Assembly (NCBI GenBank): GCA_019155185.1
Contig: CM032817.1
Location: 3,714,974-3,778,973 of the forward strand
DNA: 64,000 bases
DNA from: Beaufortia kweichowensis
Taxonomy: Eukaryota > Chordata > Actinopteri > Cypriniformes > Gastromyzontidae
Direction: 5' to 3'
Each line of letters opens with the position of its first letter. Position 1 is the stretch's first letter. The notes under the pieces were generated by a model. The model was given only the letters and a program-made list of their open reading frames with translations, did no database searches and was not told the origin of the DNA. Of the stretch, positions 13,801 to 24,020 are shown one piece after another. The translations under genes and the position numbers were made by a program.

Positions 13801-16800
13801 CGCTCGCGATTGCCGGGCCATGAAATGAGCTCACAGGGCATCCGAGCACGACTCGGCAAACTTTGGGCCTGACGGATGCTGGGATTGTAAATTGATGTCC
13901 TGCTGAAAGTTTTATTACAGTAATGCACTGTTCTCATGGTTGATGAGATGGTTTGATGCTACAAAGGCAAAAATGTATAAGAGTACTTAATGATTCATCT
14001 GTTGCATCATCTGGCGTGTGGCTTGATAAAACGACTCTCAAATGCCGTCTGAAGCATGTCTTTACAGATGTTCCACTTTTAGTTTTGGCACATTTTCTCA
14101 GAGATACAGACTTACAAGGGTATTAGTCTTAGACGCTTGGCACAAGACAAGAGTTTTCTCCAAATTGCAAGCTGTAATCTGACTGGCTGTTTAATACAAT
14201 CTTTGTAAAGTAAGTTTTTTTACCAAGTTATAAAAGACCCACATTTTGTTTGTTTAGAGAGTTAAATCAGAAATTTATTGCATGATAATTGCACAACAGT
14301 GTCAGTTAGATCGGCTATACGGAAAGCATACTGCAACCCAGATATTCAGGACCTGAATGAATCTCGCACATTGTTTCAAAATAAACAACTGCACGGTTAT
14401 ACATGTTCAGCCCACCGTTGACAAGAGCACAGCTGTGGTGTCATACAAAAAGGCAGCATATAATTATCCTTGTAATAATAAATTAAATGAACAGGCTAAT
14501 TAACATGATCTCTCTTTTCTCTGCTTGTGCTGCACAGCGCCCACACGGCATTTCCACCAGGATGATGCTAAAGCTCATTTAGTCAATATCACACAAAAGT
14601 GTCTGTAGGTGAAATAAAATGGATTAAAAACTATTTCTAGCTGTTTACCAGCGTGGTTCCCGTATTCATGCATTAAAATGCACTTGTAACCCAGTGGCAC
14701 AGGTCAATTACATCCTCTTAATATTTACATTTCTGAAAGTGGAGGCAAGAAACTGGGAAGCGAGAAGAATGAACATGCACCATTCGCTGCTATCTCCACC
14801 TGACAGACACCCAGTGCCATCAGACACGTAACGCAAGCCTGTCACTTTATGCTGCTCGGATGATGCAAAGATTTCATCCTATTATCAACAATCTTTGGCC
14901 TGCTGCATATCCACTGAAAGAAGGAATCTATATGTATCCATCATGAAACATGTTTACCTAAACATGTTAATTGTAACGGCAAAAAGTGTTGCACGGTTTG
15001 TACAGCAAGGCTAGTACTAATACAAAGATCATGGATTTGATTCCCAAGAAAAACTGAAAAAATTTAGATAATGATATACATGCGTGACCCTGTCTGTAAA
15101 ATCAGGCTAAAGCCTAAAAATCTATTTTAAATGTAATCTTTAATTTCACTATGATTTTAATCTCTGACATCATCTTAGTCAATAGGCTATTAAAAAGTTC
15201 AAGGTTATGTTGTCACCGAATGTTTTTACATTATGTCAAAAAATCAGTAAATCCCAAAAATGACTTTAACTGGGTTTTTAGCTGGGAACGCAAAGGCATT
15301 TATTAGCAAAATGTCCATGCTCTTTTCTAAAAAAAGTGTGCATTAACTTGTCAAGTTAATTTCCAAAAAGGACAAAAAGTATTGTACCATAAAAGTAGGT
15401 CATGCAACTCGTGCACTGTGTTCCACTGAAGCCATACAATAAATGAATATCTTGCTTTTTCACCAATACACATTTTATTTAAATAATAACGTGTTCTGTT
15501 ACTCGCAAATTAGCTATTGTACGGCTTCACAAAAACTATAAAAAATTAATATAAAATTTTGTTTATGGTACTTTTAAAGTCCAACAAAGTCTATTAAGTC
15601 AGATGGTTTTGGCATGACATTAAGGATTGTAAATGATTATTTGTATTAACTTTTCGATAGAACAGTTCATTAAAATAAACATTTGATGTAATTATTGTAT
15701 ATTTTGTAAACACTGGGCATGGGTCATGTGACGCACCTCTCTAATGGCTGTGCAGAACTCGCTCTGTAGAACCTTCTTCAGGGACTGCAGCTTGTGACCC
15801 GGGACGTCACCTGACTCCTGTAATTTTTCCAGCAACTCAATCGCTCTGGCAACATCTGAAAGAGAGAAAGCACAGATGCGTTCGAGTCAAAGAGAGAGAC
15901 AGAGAGAGGGTAGAGTTCACACAGCGGTTACATTAGCAGCAAAGGGCAATGAAGCTGGTGTTGGAGCCGCAGCGAATCGATTGGCGGCATAATGGAAATA
16001 GACTTGCGGGAGGCCAGAGAGACCGACGAATGCAATCAAAGCTCTCTTTACATGGAGCAAAAGAAACATTGCAACATCCCTCCTTTGACCTCAGCATAGA
16101 TCCAGATCTTAATAAAGTAATTGTAGTTTTACACATCCGTGTCACTGAGGATCCTGATGCTATTAATAGCAGAGTCTATGGTCACGTTCAGCAGTTTATA
16201 TCACTTGACGTGGTTTATTTTTTACGCAAAAGCAAGCATGTGGCTAATTGTGCTCGTACATCTTTGGGCTGTGAAAAATTACACCTCATTTGTACGTAAT
16301 GTGCAACTGTTCAGTATGAACAATACTGAACATACACGGACAGCAGAGCAAAATGGGCCAAACCCTGACAGAAACTAATAAAACCAAACCCTTTGAGACT
16401 ACAGAAAGCAGACACAAAGCTATTACAGCCCGTGGGCTCGCGGGAAAAACACCACATGCAGGAATCTGAACAAAATCTCATGCACTTGAGGTCGTTTCTG
16501 TCAGTCAAATCCAGAGGAGGGTTGCAACCTTAATCTTCGAATGCCAAAAAGATGTTTTTTACTATTTTGTCCCAGTGCATTGACTCGTCTGATAAAACGA
16601 GACATTCAAACTTGCCTGTTGATAAAGCAGATTTGATTCTTTTAAAAGTCTGACAGTTCGATCTATCACTAAGCTGTGTCCTGGGACGTCCCACTTGGCT
16701 ATGCCGCAAATGCACTGCTGTCAGTGAAATGTTTGCATGATATAAATCATTCTGTTGTCATCAGTCGTCAATAAAAAATTATGACCGATGCTTTTGCTAA

Positions 16801-19800
16801 AGAGATCAACAGAGGCAATGCCATAAACTGGCCCGCAAGAATTAATGATCTGACCCTGGGGGGAGTAGTTTCATCACTGGTGGTGCAATCTTCTCATTGA
16901 ATATTAAAATAAATATCTGGATTATGCAGCAGTTCTATAGGCTTTGTAATACAAAAATGGCTTCATATTTCAAAAAATAGCTTCATATAAGCTCCAATTT
17001 CCAACATCTTGCTTTATAAAACTGAATGCAGTCACAGTGTAGATATACAACATTCAAGGTGTGTTATTCCCTGATTGCAACAGCTCAAAAATAACATTAA
17101 TAACGAAGAAATAATCATTAATCATGGTCCACCATCTTCGATTGACTTTCTTGTAATGCAAAATGCATTATTGTACTGCCTCATTTGTAAAGAATACTTG
17201 TAATGTTGCCTTAGAATTTGGCTAAAATGGTATTTTGTGACGCTGCCTGTGAAAACCCAGATAAGGTCATTTGTTTGTGATTTACTGTTTTCTATATAAA
17301 ATTATAAATTATGTTAAGAACATTCTGTGCAAATATAACCTTGATATCTTTAATATTGACAGAGTAAGATATAATATTATAATAAAAGAAATGTGAAATC
17401 AAACTTATCTCAGAATTAGATTTTTAGACTTTAGCCTAGTTTTCACATTTACCTTTTACAATGCCAGATCGTCTATTATGGCTTAAAATGCTGCCTGTGT
17501 CGGCAGCTCGCTAGGTTTTAAAACGGAGCCATTGGCTAGGGTAAGGGGAGCAATTCATAATATCGAAAACAACATTAAAGAGAGTGCAGAAAAGGTCCAG
17601 TCTATTTCACACAAGTCAGCCTGCTTGAAGACTTCTGGCCTCGCCTCTGAGCCAAAGCATACAATACATGCAGCAGATGAACCATCACGCTGTCTGTTCT
17701 GTTTTCCCAATAGCTTCAGATTACTAAAGGTAACCTTTGTCATTGTGTCCTGTAGCAGGTACACAGGTAAGGCCCAAGGAGTATTCAGTTATAATACAGT
17801 ACATTTAGCTTGAGCATGCAAATCATATGCAAACTAGAAGAAACCCAATAACTAGGAATATTGTGTAATCTAGCTAAACTTTTAGGTTTATATTAATAGT
17901 TGTAACATCTTCAAAGGGCATGGGTTCCATCCCAGTAAATGCACTCGCTTTGCAAAAAATCTAATACAGCAAGTAGAAGTCGGCAAACCGGCTGCGATTG
18001 CCTGCAGCACTTTTAAATATATTGAGCTGATATTCTGTAACCTCAGAAAAAGAAATGATGTCTAATGTCTTATTAACCGTCCAAAGATCAATTACCATAG
18101 TGTCATTTGGTGGGCAAAGTTACTTAGGAAAATAAATGGAGTAGGTAATGCATTCAGAGAGCGTTAACGACCACATCTTTGAAAGAGCATGAAGCAACAT
18201 TTAAGATAAATTCATCCATTAAGAAAGTTATACCATGAAAAAGCTTTTAGAAGCATATCTAGCTCCCGTCTCACGTGCAGCTATTACAGATAGGATTAAT
18301 TCTCCGTGGTGCCTTAGGTTTTCTTCCGGATCTCTGTGAACTGCTGACCTAGACTCGGTTCATTAATATAGGTCTCTTTTCTAAGAATTTTTTTTTTCAC
18401 ATGTCTGAGTGACATGCCGATTTACCTGGTGGTAGCTCAATACCTTGCGTGAATCTGCCTGCATTCTGGTTTATAAACAGGTAATTTAATCATTTGCACA
18501 CTGTAGTAGGTCTCTGATTGGTTCGGTAAACCACATTACCATGGAGACTGCTAAGGGCAACATTAGGGACTGCAAAAGCGTTGGCTGAAGAGCATCTCTT
18601 CTCGTAACGTATAGTCTCACAAATGAGAAGCGAGCCAAAGCGATTGCGTAATTTCACACATTCAGATCCTCAGCCCACACGAGACTGCCAGCCCACATGG
18701 ATCTATGAGTAAGCACGGGGGGAAATAACAGCAAGGAGGAAGTATTCAGCTTTCAGTGTAACCTGGCTCTCCATTAAAACCACTATAGCCTTCAGCAGCA
18801 CTGCTTGTCGTGAAGGGACCACCATCACCTTCTATTTGCACACACCATGTACCAACAACAACACTTAGACTAACCATAGTATTTAGACCATGTACTAGTT
18901 GAAAGTCTTTTGCCCAAACAGAATTTAAAATGGTTTTGAACACTTTGGCTGTCTTCTGACTTGATCCTGTCAAGGTGAATGTAAAGTTTGATGTCTGAAG
19001 AACATGATGTGATATTTTGTTTGAATTTATCTGACAAAAAAAACTTGCAACAGTGATCTGACAATGATGTAATGAATTATTCAGCTCACAGAAAACAGAT
19101 AGAGAGGGCCATTTCCTCTGCTTTTTGTGATGTGGATTATTGATTTATAATCTATTTGTTGTGCAGTGAGACACACTGATAAACCCGCATTATAGGAAAT
19201 TTATTATGGTGTATGAATTGCTATGCACTCGATACCCCCTGAAGTCTCTATGATATTTGGGTTCTTATGTGTGGCTCTGGTCCTTTCTTCAATATACATC
19301 ATTGAAAATTATTTCTTGTCCTGTTTTATCTAAAAATCTTAAGTTAGATTAGAAAAATAAAGGGACACGCTCACCTCACCTCAAAAACCACATTATTCAC
19401 AATATCATTCATGTCTGTGGCACAGACAGGGAAAGCTGGGTTACAAGCTAACTTCAGTACTTAGCATTGACTTTTCCTTCACACTTGAGCAAGAGTAATA
19501 TTTATGCTTGCCTTAAAATCAATCCTTAAAAATAGAGACATAGTATATTTGCAAAAGGAGCAGGGTCCAATCTTTAAAGAATAAAATACAGTGAAGACAC
19601 TATCTGATACTTGAAATAGAGAAAATGTCTGCACTATAATTAAGTGCACTGGGAAACTGTTTGTCAGCTTGTCTGTAGTAGTACTCAGACCAAGTCTTTC
19701 CTCACAAGCAAAGCTACAATTTATAGTTCTCAGCTCTGCTGAGAGGTTTCCTTTCATAGAAGAGATTTAATAAGAGGAACAGCAGTCTCTGTGGCAAACC

Positions 19801-22800
19801 TACACATTGCAAGCATTCAATTCAATGTCAAGTCCATGATAAATTGTTCAAGATACCACCTGATCTGCTAAATGTATACTGTATATTACACATAAATGGA
19901 TAGAGAAAGCCCTCTTTTGTAAACGCAGAAAACAATGCTGTGTACCGGTAAAAAAACTTTTATTAGATGCTTAAAAAAGTACAAAAAACTTGATGATACG
20001 AGTTTTAAGTAGGTGTGCAAACCTACTTTGCAGGTGTGCAAAACAAAGTGAATAACCTGCTCTGTTGATAATCATAAATCTGCAAATATATTTGTTGATA
20101 GTTGAACACCTGCAAAGCTAGAAGTAATATTGCCATTTTACTTCTAAACCATCATCTCAGTAGTGGAAGATTATATTACTGAAAGCATATCAAGTAGAAA
20201 TATCTGACTTATCCAAAATATGCGAACACAGTGGTAGCTTGCAAAGTTCTTTTCTGAGCAAGCAAAGGTTGTAGGAAAACGATTATACACTTATATTTAT
20301 GTATAATATATAGTGGGGGGTCACAATATACCAGTGTTGACAAAAAGTCCAAGACTATTTGTTTGGCCATAATCGTGTAGTAATATCTAATATGGTGACC
20401 ATTCTAATACTGTATACAAAGTATAAAATTGAACATGAAACAACATTTGCAAAATACTTCCAAATATTATACCACATTTCTTAGTAAAACACGACAAAAA
20501 ACTGCCTTGGTTTTATGTAATTGGAGTTGGATTGTGAAAAGTGTGCATTCCAACCTTGACTTCCCTTCTGAAACTCCATCAGCATGAATTTACCATCAGC
20601 ATGCAATTTCAATTCAATTTTGTGTTGATTTATGTTGCTTATAATATGTAAATCATTTAACTTGTTCATATGGACACATGTATACACATGTAGTTTTAAA
20701 AAAGAAAAACACTGCAGTTATTGAGAGACAAGACTGTTGTTCTTTGTAAAAGAACAATTTTACTGAGAAGGGCATTGTCTTAAAACATTTCATATGCCAG
20801 AATGAATTGCCTGAGAGAGTGCCGACCATCTGCCGCTTTTTCAGATTCAGATGGAAATATTTATGGGTCAAGCGAGCTTAAAAGAAAGGCCGGTCTCTTG
20901 AAGGCAGGCCTTCCAAAACAGAGGAAGTTTATGCAGACCCACATCGAAGAGCAGGACCCCAGAGGTATCTCAGGACCTCAGTTTATCAAAGCACATAAAT
21001 TAGCAGTAATTGCTCTGACTGTGACATCCCAGAGAGCTAAAGGACCCCAACTGTCTAATAGCTTAGATCGAGAACTGTGCATGTGTACAAATAACCTCAC
21101 AGAGCTTTTATCCCTTGATGTTTAACTGTCTTTCTGAACTCTTTCTTTTTTTAGACAATTACTGGTAACACAGACAGTTTTGATCAGATATAAAAAGTCC
21201 AAGATATGGTTGCCTGATCTTAATCGAGGACTAGTCTGTTGTTTTAGCAATTGATTCAACTACACGCAATACTCTACGAAAACGTATTTTAGACAGTAAA
21301 TCTCTATTACAATATGAAATGTTTTGGTGGTACTGTCAAATGCAGTCACCAAGATCTTAAAATCATACATAATTCATATTAAATTTCAGTCAATTGATTA
21401 TCGGGATGCATTTGATTACTAATGTAATGAACTTTACTTGTACGGCACTATTAAAAATTAAAATCAGCTCCCTGAAAATCCTTGTAGCCCCTGATTAAAT
21501 CTCTCTTTCTAGATGCGCGTCTAAACATGTGTGTTTTCTAAACACAAGCATTCCATCCCTAACAAAGATCACCCTTGGAAATCTAATGGATTTCCTGTCA
21601 TGTGGGACTTCCTATCATGTGGCTCAATGCTGTACAAGAGTTGACAATGTACTGTATTGATTTCGGATTGATTTGGTATGATAATTACAGTAGCAGTTCC
21701 ATAGTGTGCGTAATACTGACACCTCCATAAAGAAGAGCAAGCTTATCCTATCCTCAAATATCTGTTACGCATCTAAATACCATAACAGGACAATATCATA
21801 ACCTCTTGTTATGTTTGCTCTGTGTTTAAATTATAGCTACAGGACACCATTCCAGTTTAGCTTTAAGCAAAACAGTATTATTGCAAGAGATGCCTGTGGC
21901 TTTCTGATACCAGAAAGCGGTCTGTTTAAATGGGCTGCCATTAAGCAAAACAATTACTTTGGGGTTCTTTGTAAATAACACGAATGAATGAGAATGAATA
22001 AGGACAACCTCACAGTTTTCTCCTTTGCAAAAAATATCTACATTGTAAATCAGCTTCGTGTGATTTACACTTGTATGCAATGATGGTAAGCAGTCCACTA
22101 TACAAGCGCGTGACTACGTTATAGGTGCGTTCTGATTGGTCGTCGGTGTCGTGACGTCACGGTTCTGTTTTTGTCGCTTATTCCAAAACGCAGCGATGTC
22201 ATTGCGCGCGTGTCCGAGGTATCTCATCTCCCTATAAATATCTCCAAGGCTTTGCGTGAGTGACGTTTGAACTGGCGTCAGTTTTCACATGCTCGCTTTC
22301 AAATATAATGTAGTTCTTACGTTAGCATCTGCTGATTTAAGGCTATAAAAGAACAACAGCGACGCGTCAGCCAGCACATATCGTTGCATTCACCGTCTCT
22401 CCAGTTTACTCTGACAGCTGAGACCCCTGGGCATCTACTGGTGTTGTTAAATTAACCAGCGAGTCGTGATAACGTCAACGACGCGTCCACATGACACGCT
22501 TCCATCGTGTTGGAAACATGGTGAAATTTACTGTCGATAACTGGAGCTCTTGATTGTAATATGTAGGTTATTCTAAACGCGTTTTATAGTGTAGTATATA
22601 CAATAGCTTTGCGTATGAATGATCTCGACCGCTGTTTTGAAGTTGGAGAGTGTTCGGGAAAGTGAAATAACGACGATTTTTTTTATATATAGCGTTGCAC
22701 TGACAAGCAATAAAGTGCATGTCTAAAATTAGTGCTTGAAGTGATTTATTTACAGTAGAGACTTTTAAGATACAGCTCTAAAGACATTATACGGATTTAA

Positions 22801-23044
22801 AAGCGCAGAGAATGTTCCCATCACCATCATCACGATACCTGACGGACATAACCGAGAAAAGCAACCGAAACACTCTGACTGATTTCATCCCGCCAAGTCC
22901 GATAATGCAACACTGTGATAAATCAATAGTGTAATAACCTAAAGTTACCTCCACCATCTCTCAAGCGACAAGGAGTGAATGTGCGGGCGTTTGTCGGTAC
23001 TCACCTCGCTCCAGGCTGAGCGCTTGGACTGTCACTGTCGCCAT
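4586..23044 (-). CDS. lin7a: lin-7 homolog A, complete five-exon CDS
   Basis: Coding exons run 23044-23005, 15855-15737, 8563-8492, 6330-6121 and 4801-4586, giving 657 nt or 218 aa plus stop, with all phases closing. The L27 domain (about residues 14-70) pairs with CASK. The PDZ domain (about 93-175) has the carboxylate-binding loop GLGF at 103-106, and the tail is glutamine-rich, ending in NHTS. LIN7/MALS/Veli proteins form the CASK-Mint-LIN7 scaffold at synapses and epithelial junctions and bind C-terminal peptides of receptors and transporters. The protein is close to vertebrate LIN7A (233 aa) but lacks the short N-terminal extension upstream of MATVTV. The lin7a paralogue is chosen because acss3 is next door, as in human. 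The start ATG has G at -3 and +4. I am very sure of the family and fairly sure of the paralogue. Confidence 0.96.
4802..6120 (-). other. lin7a: lin7a intron 4
   Basis: AT-rich intron with no exon or recognisable element apart from normal splice sites. Confidence 0.7.
6121..6330 (-). CDS. lin7a: lin7a coding exon 4 (PDZ core)
   Basis: 210 nt, residues 78-147, from ATVAAFAASEGHSHPR to LLSVNGV, containing the GLGF loop and the PDZ beta strands. The acceptor is ATGAAG|GCC, and donor GTATGA follows the GTG codon. Compared with mammalian LIN7A, V is replaced by L in the stretch IIPGGLAERHGG. Confidence 0.97.
7237..7465. repeat. direct duplication, copy 1
   Basis: About 229 bp that recurs at 8207-8440 with scattered substitutions and small indels. 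Shared landmarks include ctcccataaattc, gttgctcgaaacctgtatgc, ctgcagaattattctt (here attgcagaattattctt) and aattaaacatgt. The 5' part resembles a common cyprinid dispersed repeat (attctgtcatt...tactca). Confidence 0.8.
8207..8440. repeat. direct duplication, copy 2
   Basis: Second copy of the 7237-7465 sequence in the same orientation, offset by about 970 bp and ending 51 bp short of lin7a exon 3. The two copies have drifted apart, so the duplication is not recent. Confidence 0.8.
8492..8563 (-). CDS. lin7a: lin7a coding exon 3 (end of L27)
   Basis: 72 nt, 24 codons, starting VYQYMHETITVNG and ending in ATAK. The acceptor is TTATAG and the donor GTAGGT. It is the linker between L27 and PDZ and is almost identical to mammalian LIN7. 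It is too short to show up as a long open frame. Confidence 0.95.
11441..11600 (+). repeat. dispersed repeat F, copy 1
   Basis: Matches 32789-32951 in the same orientation. Shared pieces include ttatgtttattg, gtttgtcatgattag, ttcaac followed by atgaaatatt, and gacagtta near the end. Many differences, so old. The family is not identified. Confidence 0.6.
12053..12071. repeat. (AC)n microsatellite
   Basis: Nineteen bases of alternating AC. Confidence 0.95.
12269..12480. repeat. degenerate tandem units of about 75 bp
   Basis: At least two and probably three diverged units share tttatctg, cacttct and ggcac, then a piece like aatgaggtacaaaatagggcc. The last unit resembles the ends of the inverted-repeat element at 46697-46915 (aaatag...aatagtgcct), so both may come from one transposon family. 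Confidence 0.55.
15085..15240 (+). repeat. dispersed repeat G, copy 1
   Basis: Starts with ccctgtctgtaaaatca and contains ttaatttcacta, gattttaatct and ctgacat. Related copies lie at 23840-24020 (same strand) and 17230-17460 (opposite strand). Family not identified. Confidence 0.6.
15737..15855 (-). CDS. lin7a: lin7a coding exon 2 (L27 domain)
   Basis: 119 nt encoding residues 14-53, including DVARAIELLEKLQ and ending in CTAIRE. It lies between an AG acceptor after a CT-rich tract and donor GTGCGT. This is most of the L27 heterodimerisation domain. Confidence 0.95.
17230..17460 (-). repeat. dispersed repeat G, inverted copy
   Basis: The reverse complement shares aatgttctt, gtcaatatt, the stretch around tctaa, and the end ctgtctgt-like landmark with the copies at 15085-15240 and 23840-24020. 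Strongly diverged. Confidence 0.45.
22105..22740 (+). promoter_or_regulatory. CRE/CCAAT/TATA promoter-like cluster in lin7a intron 1
   Basis: In order on the plus strand: ATTGG (inverted CCAAT) at 22135-22139, a perfect palindromic CRE TGACGTCA at 22152-22159, TATAAATA at 22233-22240 and TATAAAAG at 22344-22351. CpG dinucleotides are frequent throughout. AATAAA follows at 22709-22714. The spacing would suit a short unspliced plus-strand transcript of about 350 nt starting near 22375. Only very short frames are present. It runs antisense to lin7a and could instead be part of a bidirectional lin7a promoter or an enhancer. Confidence 0.5.
23005..23044 (-). CDS. lin7a: lin7a coding exon 1
   Basis: Encodes MATVTVQALSLER plus the first base of codon 14 (40 nt), followed by donor GTGAGT. 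The ATG sits in a strong context (G at -3, G at +4) just downstream of a CT-rich 5' UTR. Confidence 0.93.
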
Positions 23045-23165
23045 GACTGCTGTATTATAAGAGCGAGAGAGAGAGAGAGAGAGAGGCTATTGGATCTGCG
23101 GCATCAGCGCACACACCGTAACGGGAGAGAAAGCGACTGAGAGCGGATTGGAGCCCGTGTGGATG
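23045..23165 (-). promoter_or_regulatory. lin7a: lin7a 5' UTR and proximal promoter
   Basis: Upstream of the lin7a ATG the minus strand carries a CT-rich 5' UTR (plus-strand GA repeat), then two CCAAT motifs (plus-strand ATTGG at about 23090 and 23144) in CpG-containing sequence. A five-codon upstream frame (M-P-Q-I-Q-stop) lies at 23104-23087. The transcription start cannot be placed exactly. Confidence 0.5.
23065..23085. repeat. (GA)n microsatellite in lin7a 5' UTR
   Basis: About ten GA repeats (CT on the coding strand), 20 bp upstream of the lin7a start codon. Confidence 0.9.
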
Positions 23166-23839
23166 GGAGTGGTTGGGAGGGGTACGGGATTATTTACTTT
23201 CCATTCGTTTAGCGGACAAATTTCCCTTTTTCAGGGAAGGTAGGAGACATCAGATAAAGCGCTATAATGTCTATCCAGCTTTAAATATGTAACGTCACAT
23301 ACACTTCGTTATTAATCAAAATACAATTACGATTTTCAACGTGATGTTAATTAAAAATTATAACCTCTAATGCACACCGACTTTAGTATTGAGACATTTA
23401 AACTTTAAATGTCAAAAATAAAACTTCTGATGTTCAATGAGTTTAATATTTAGACACGTTTCTAAAAATCTTTGAAGGTAGGATAATCAGACGTAAAAAG
23501 TTTGTTAAAATTAAATTATAAAATGCTTATCAATTTAGAAGTTAAATGTTTAGAATAAAGATGGCACAAATAAGATAATAACATTAGAATTTTTTATCCT
23601 CGTTGAATGGGGATAAATCACGGATTTAAATAAAAAGTAATATTTATATTGATATTAAATAAATAAATCATTTGTTTAACCATCTTCAAATGTAGGTCAA
23701 ATCAAATTCCTAACAGAAAGGCGAGTAAACCAGATCTAAATCTGCCATCTAATTTTTTAAGATTTAATTTGACTGGGGATCTGTTGTACATTTTCTGAGT
23801 GTAACGATTCAATTTCCTATTCATTTGTATCACCAAATG

Positions 23840-24020
23840 TCCCTGTCTGTGAAATCAAGGTTAAAGTCTTGTAATCTAGTGCTAATGAGATTAGGAACAT
23901 CAAAGGTTGGTTTCAATTATTAATTTCACTACGATTTTAATCTTTGACATAGCCTTACTTAGTCAATATTAAAGATATCACAATTATATTTTCACAGAAT
24001 GTTCTTTACATTCTGTAGAA
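23840..24020 (+). repeat. dispersed repeat G, copy 2
   Basis: Begins ccctgtctgtgaaatcaagg and includes ttaatttcactacgatttta and ctttgacat, matching 15085-15240 but with an extra internal piece. Confidence 0.6.

Larger units (their letters stand above)
8564..15736 (-). other. lin7a: lin7a intron 2
   Basis: A 7.2-kb intron. It holds the degenerate tandem units at 12269-12480, an AC microsatellite at 12053-12071, one copy each of two dispersed repeats (11441-11600 and 15085-15240), and a diverged cyprinid-type repeat near 10050-10130. Less AT-rich unique stretches at about 12560-12830, 13730-13920 and 14510-14890 look like possible conserved non-coding elements. That is an impression from composition only. 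Confidence 0.6.
15856..23004 (-). other. lin7a: lin7a intron 1
   Basis: A 7.1-kb intron. It contains an inverted copy of repeat G at 17230-17460, a unique stretch with an open plus frame of 107 codons at 20802-21125, and a CpG-rich promoter-like block at about 22100-22720 next to exon 1. Confidence 0.6.
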
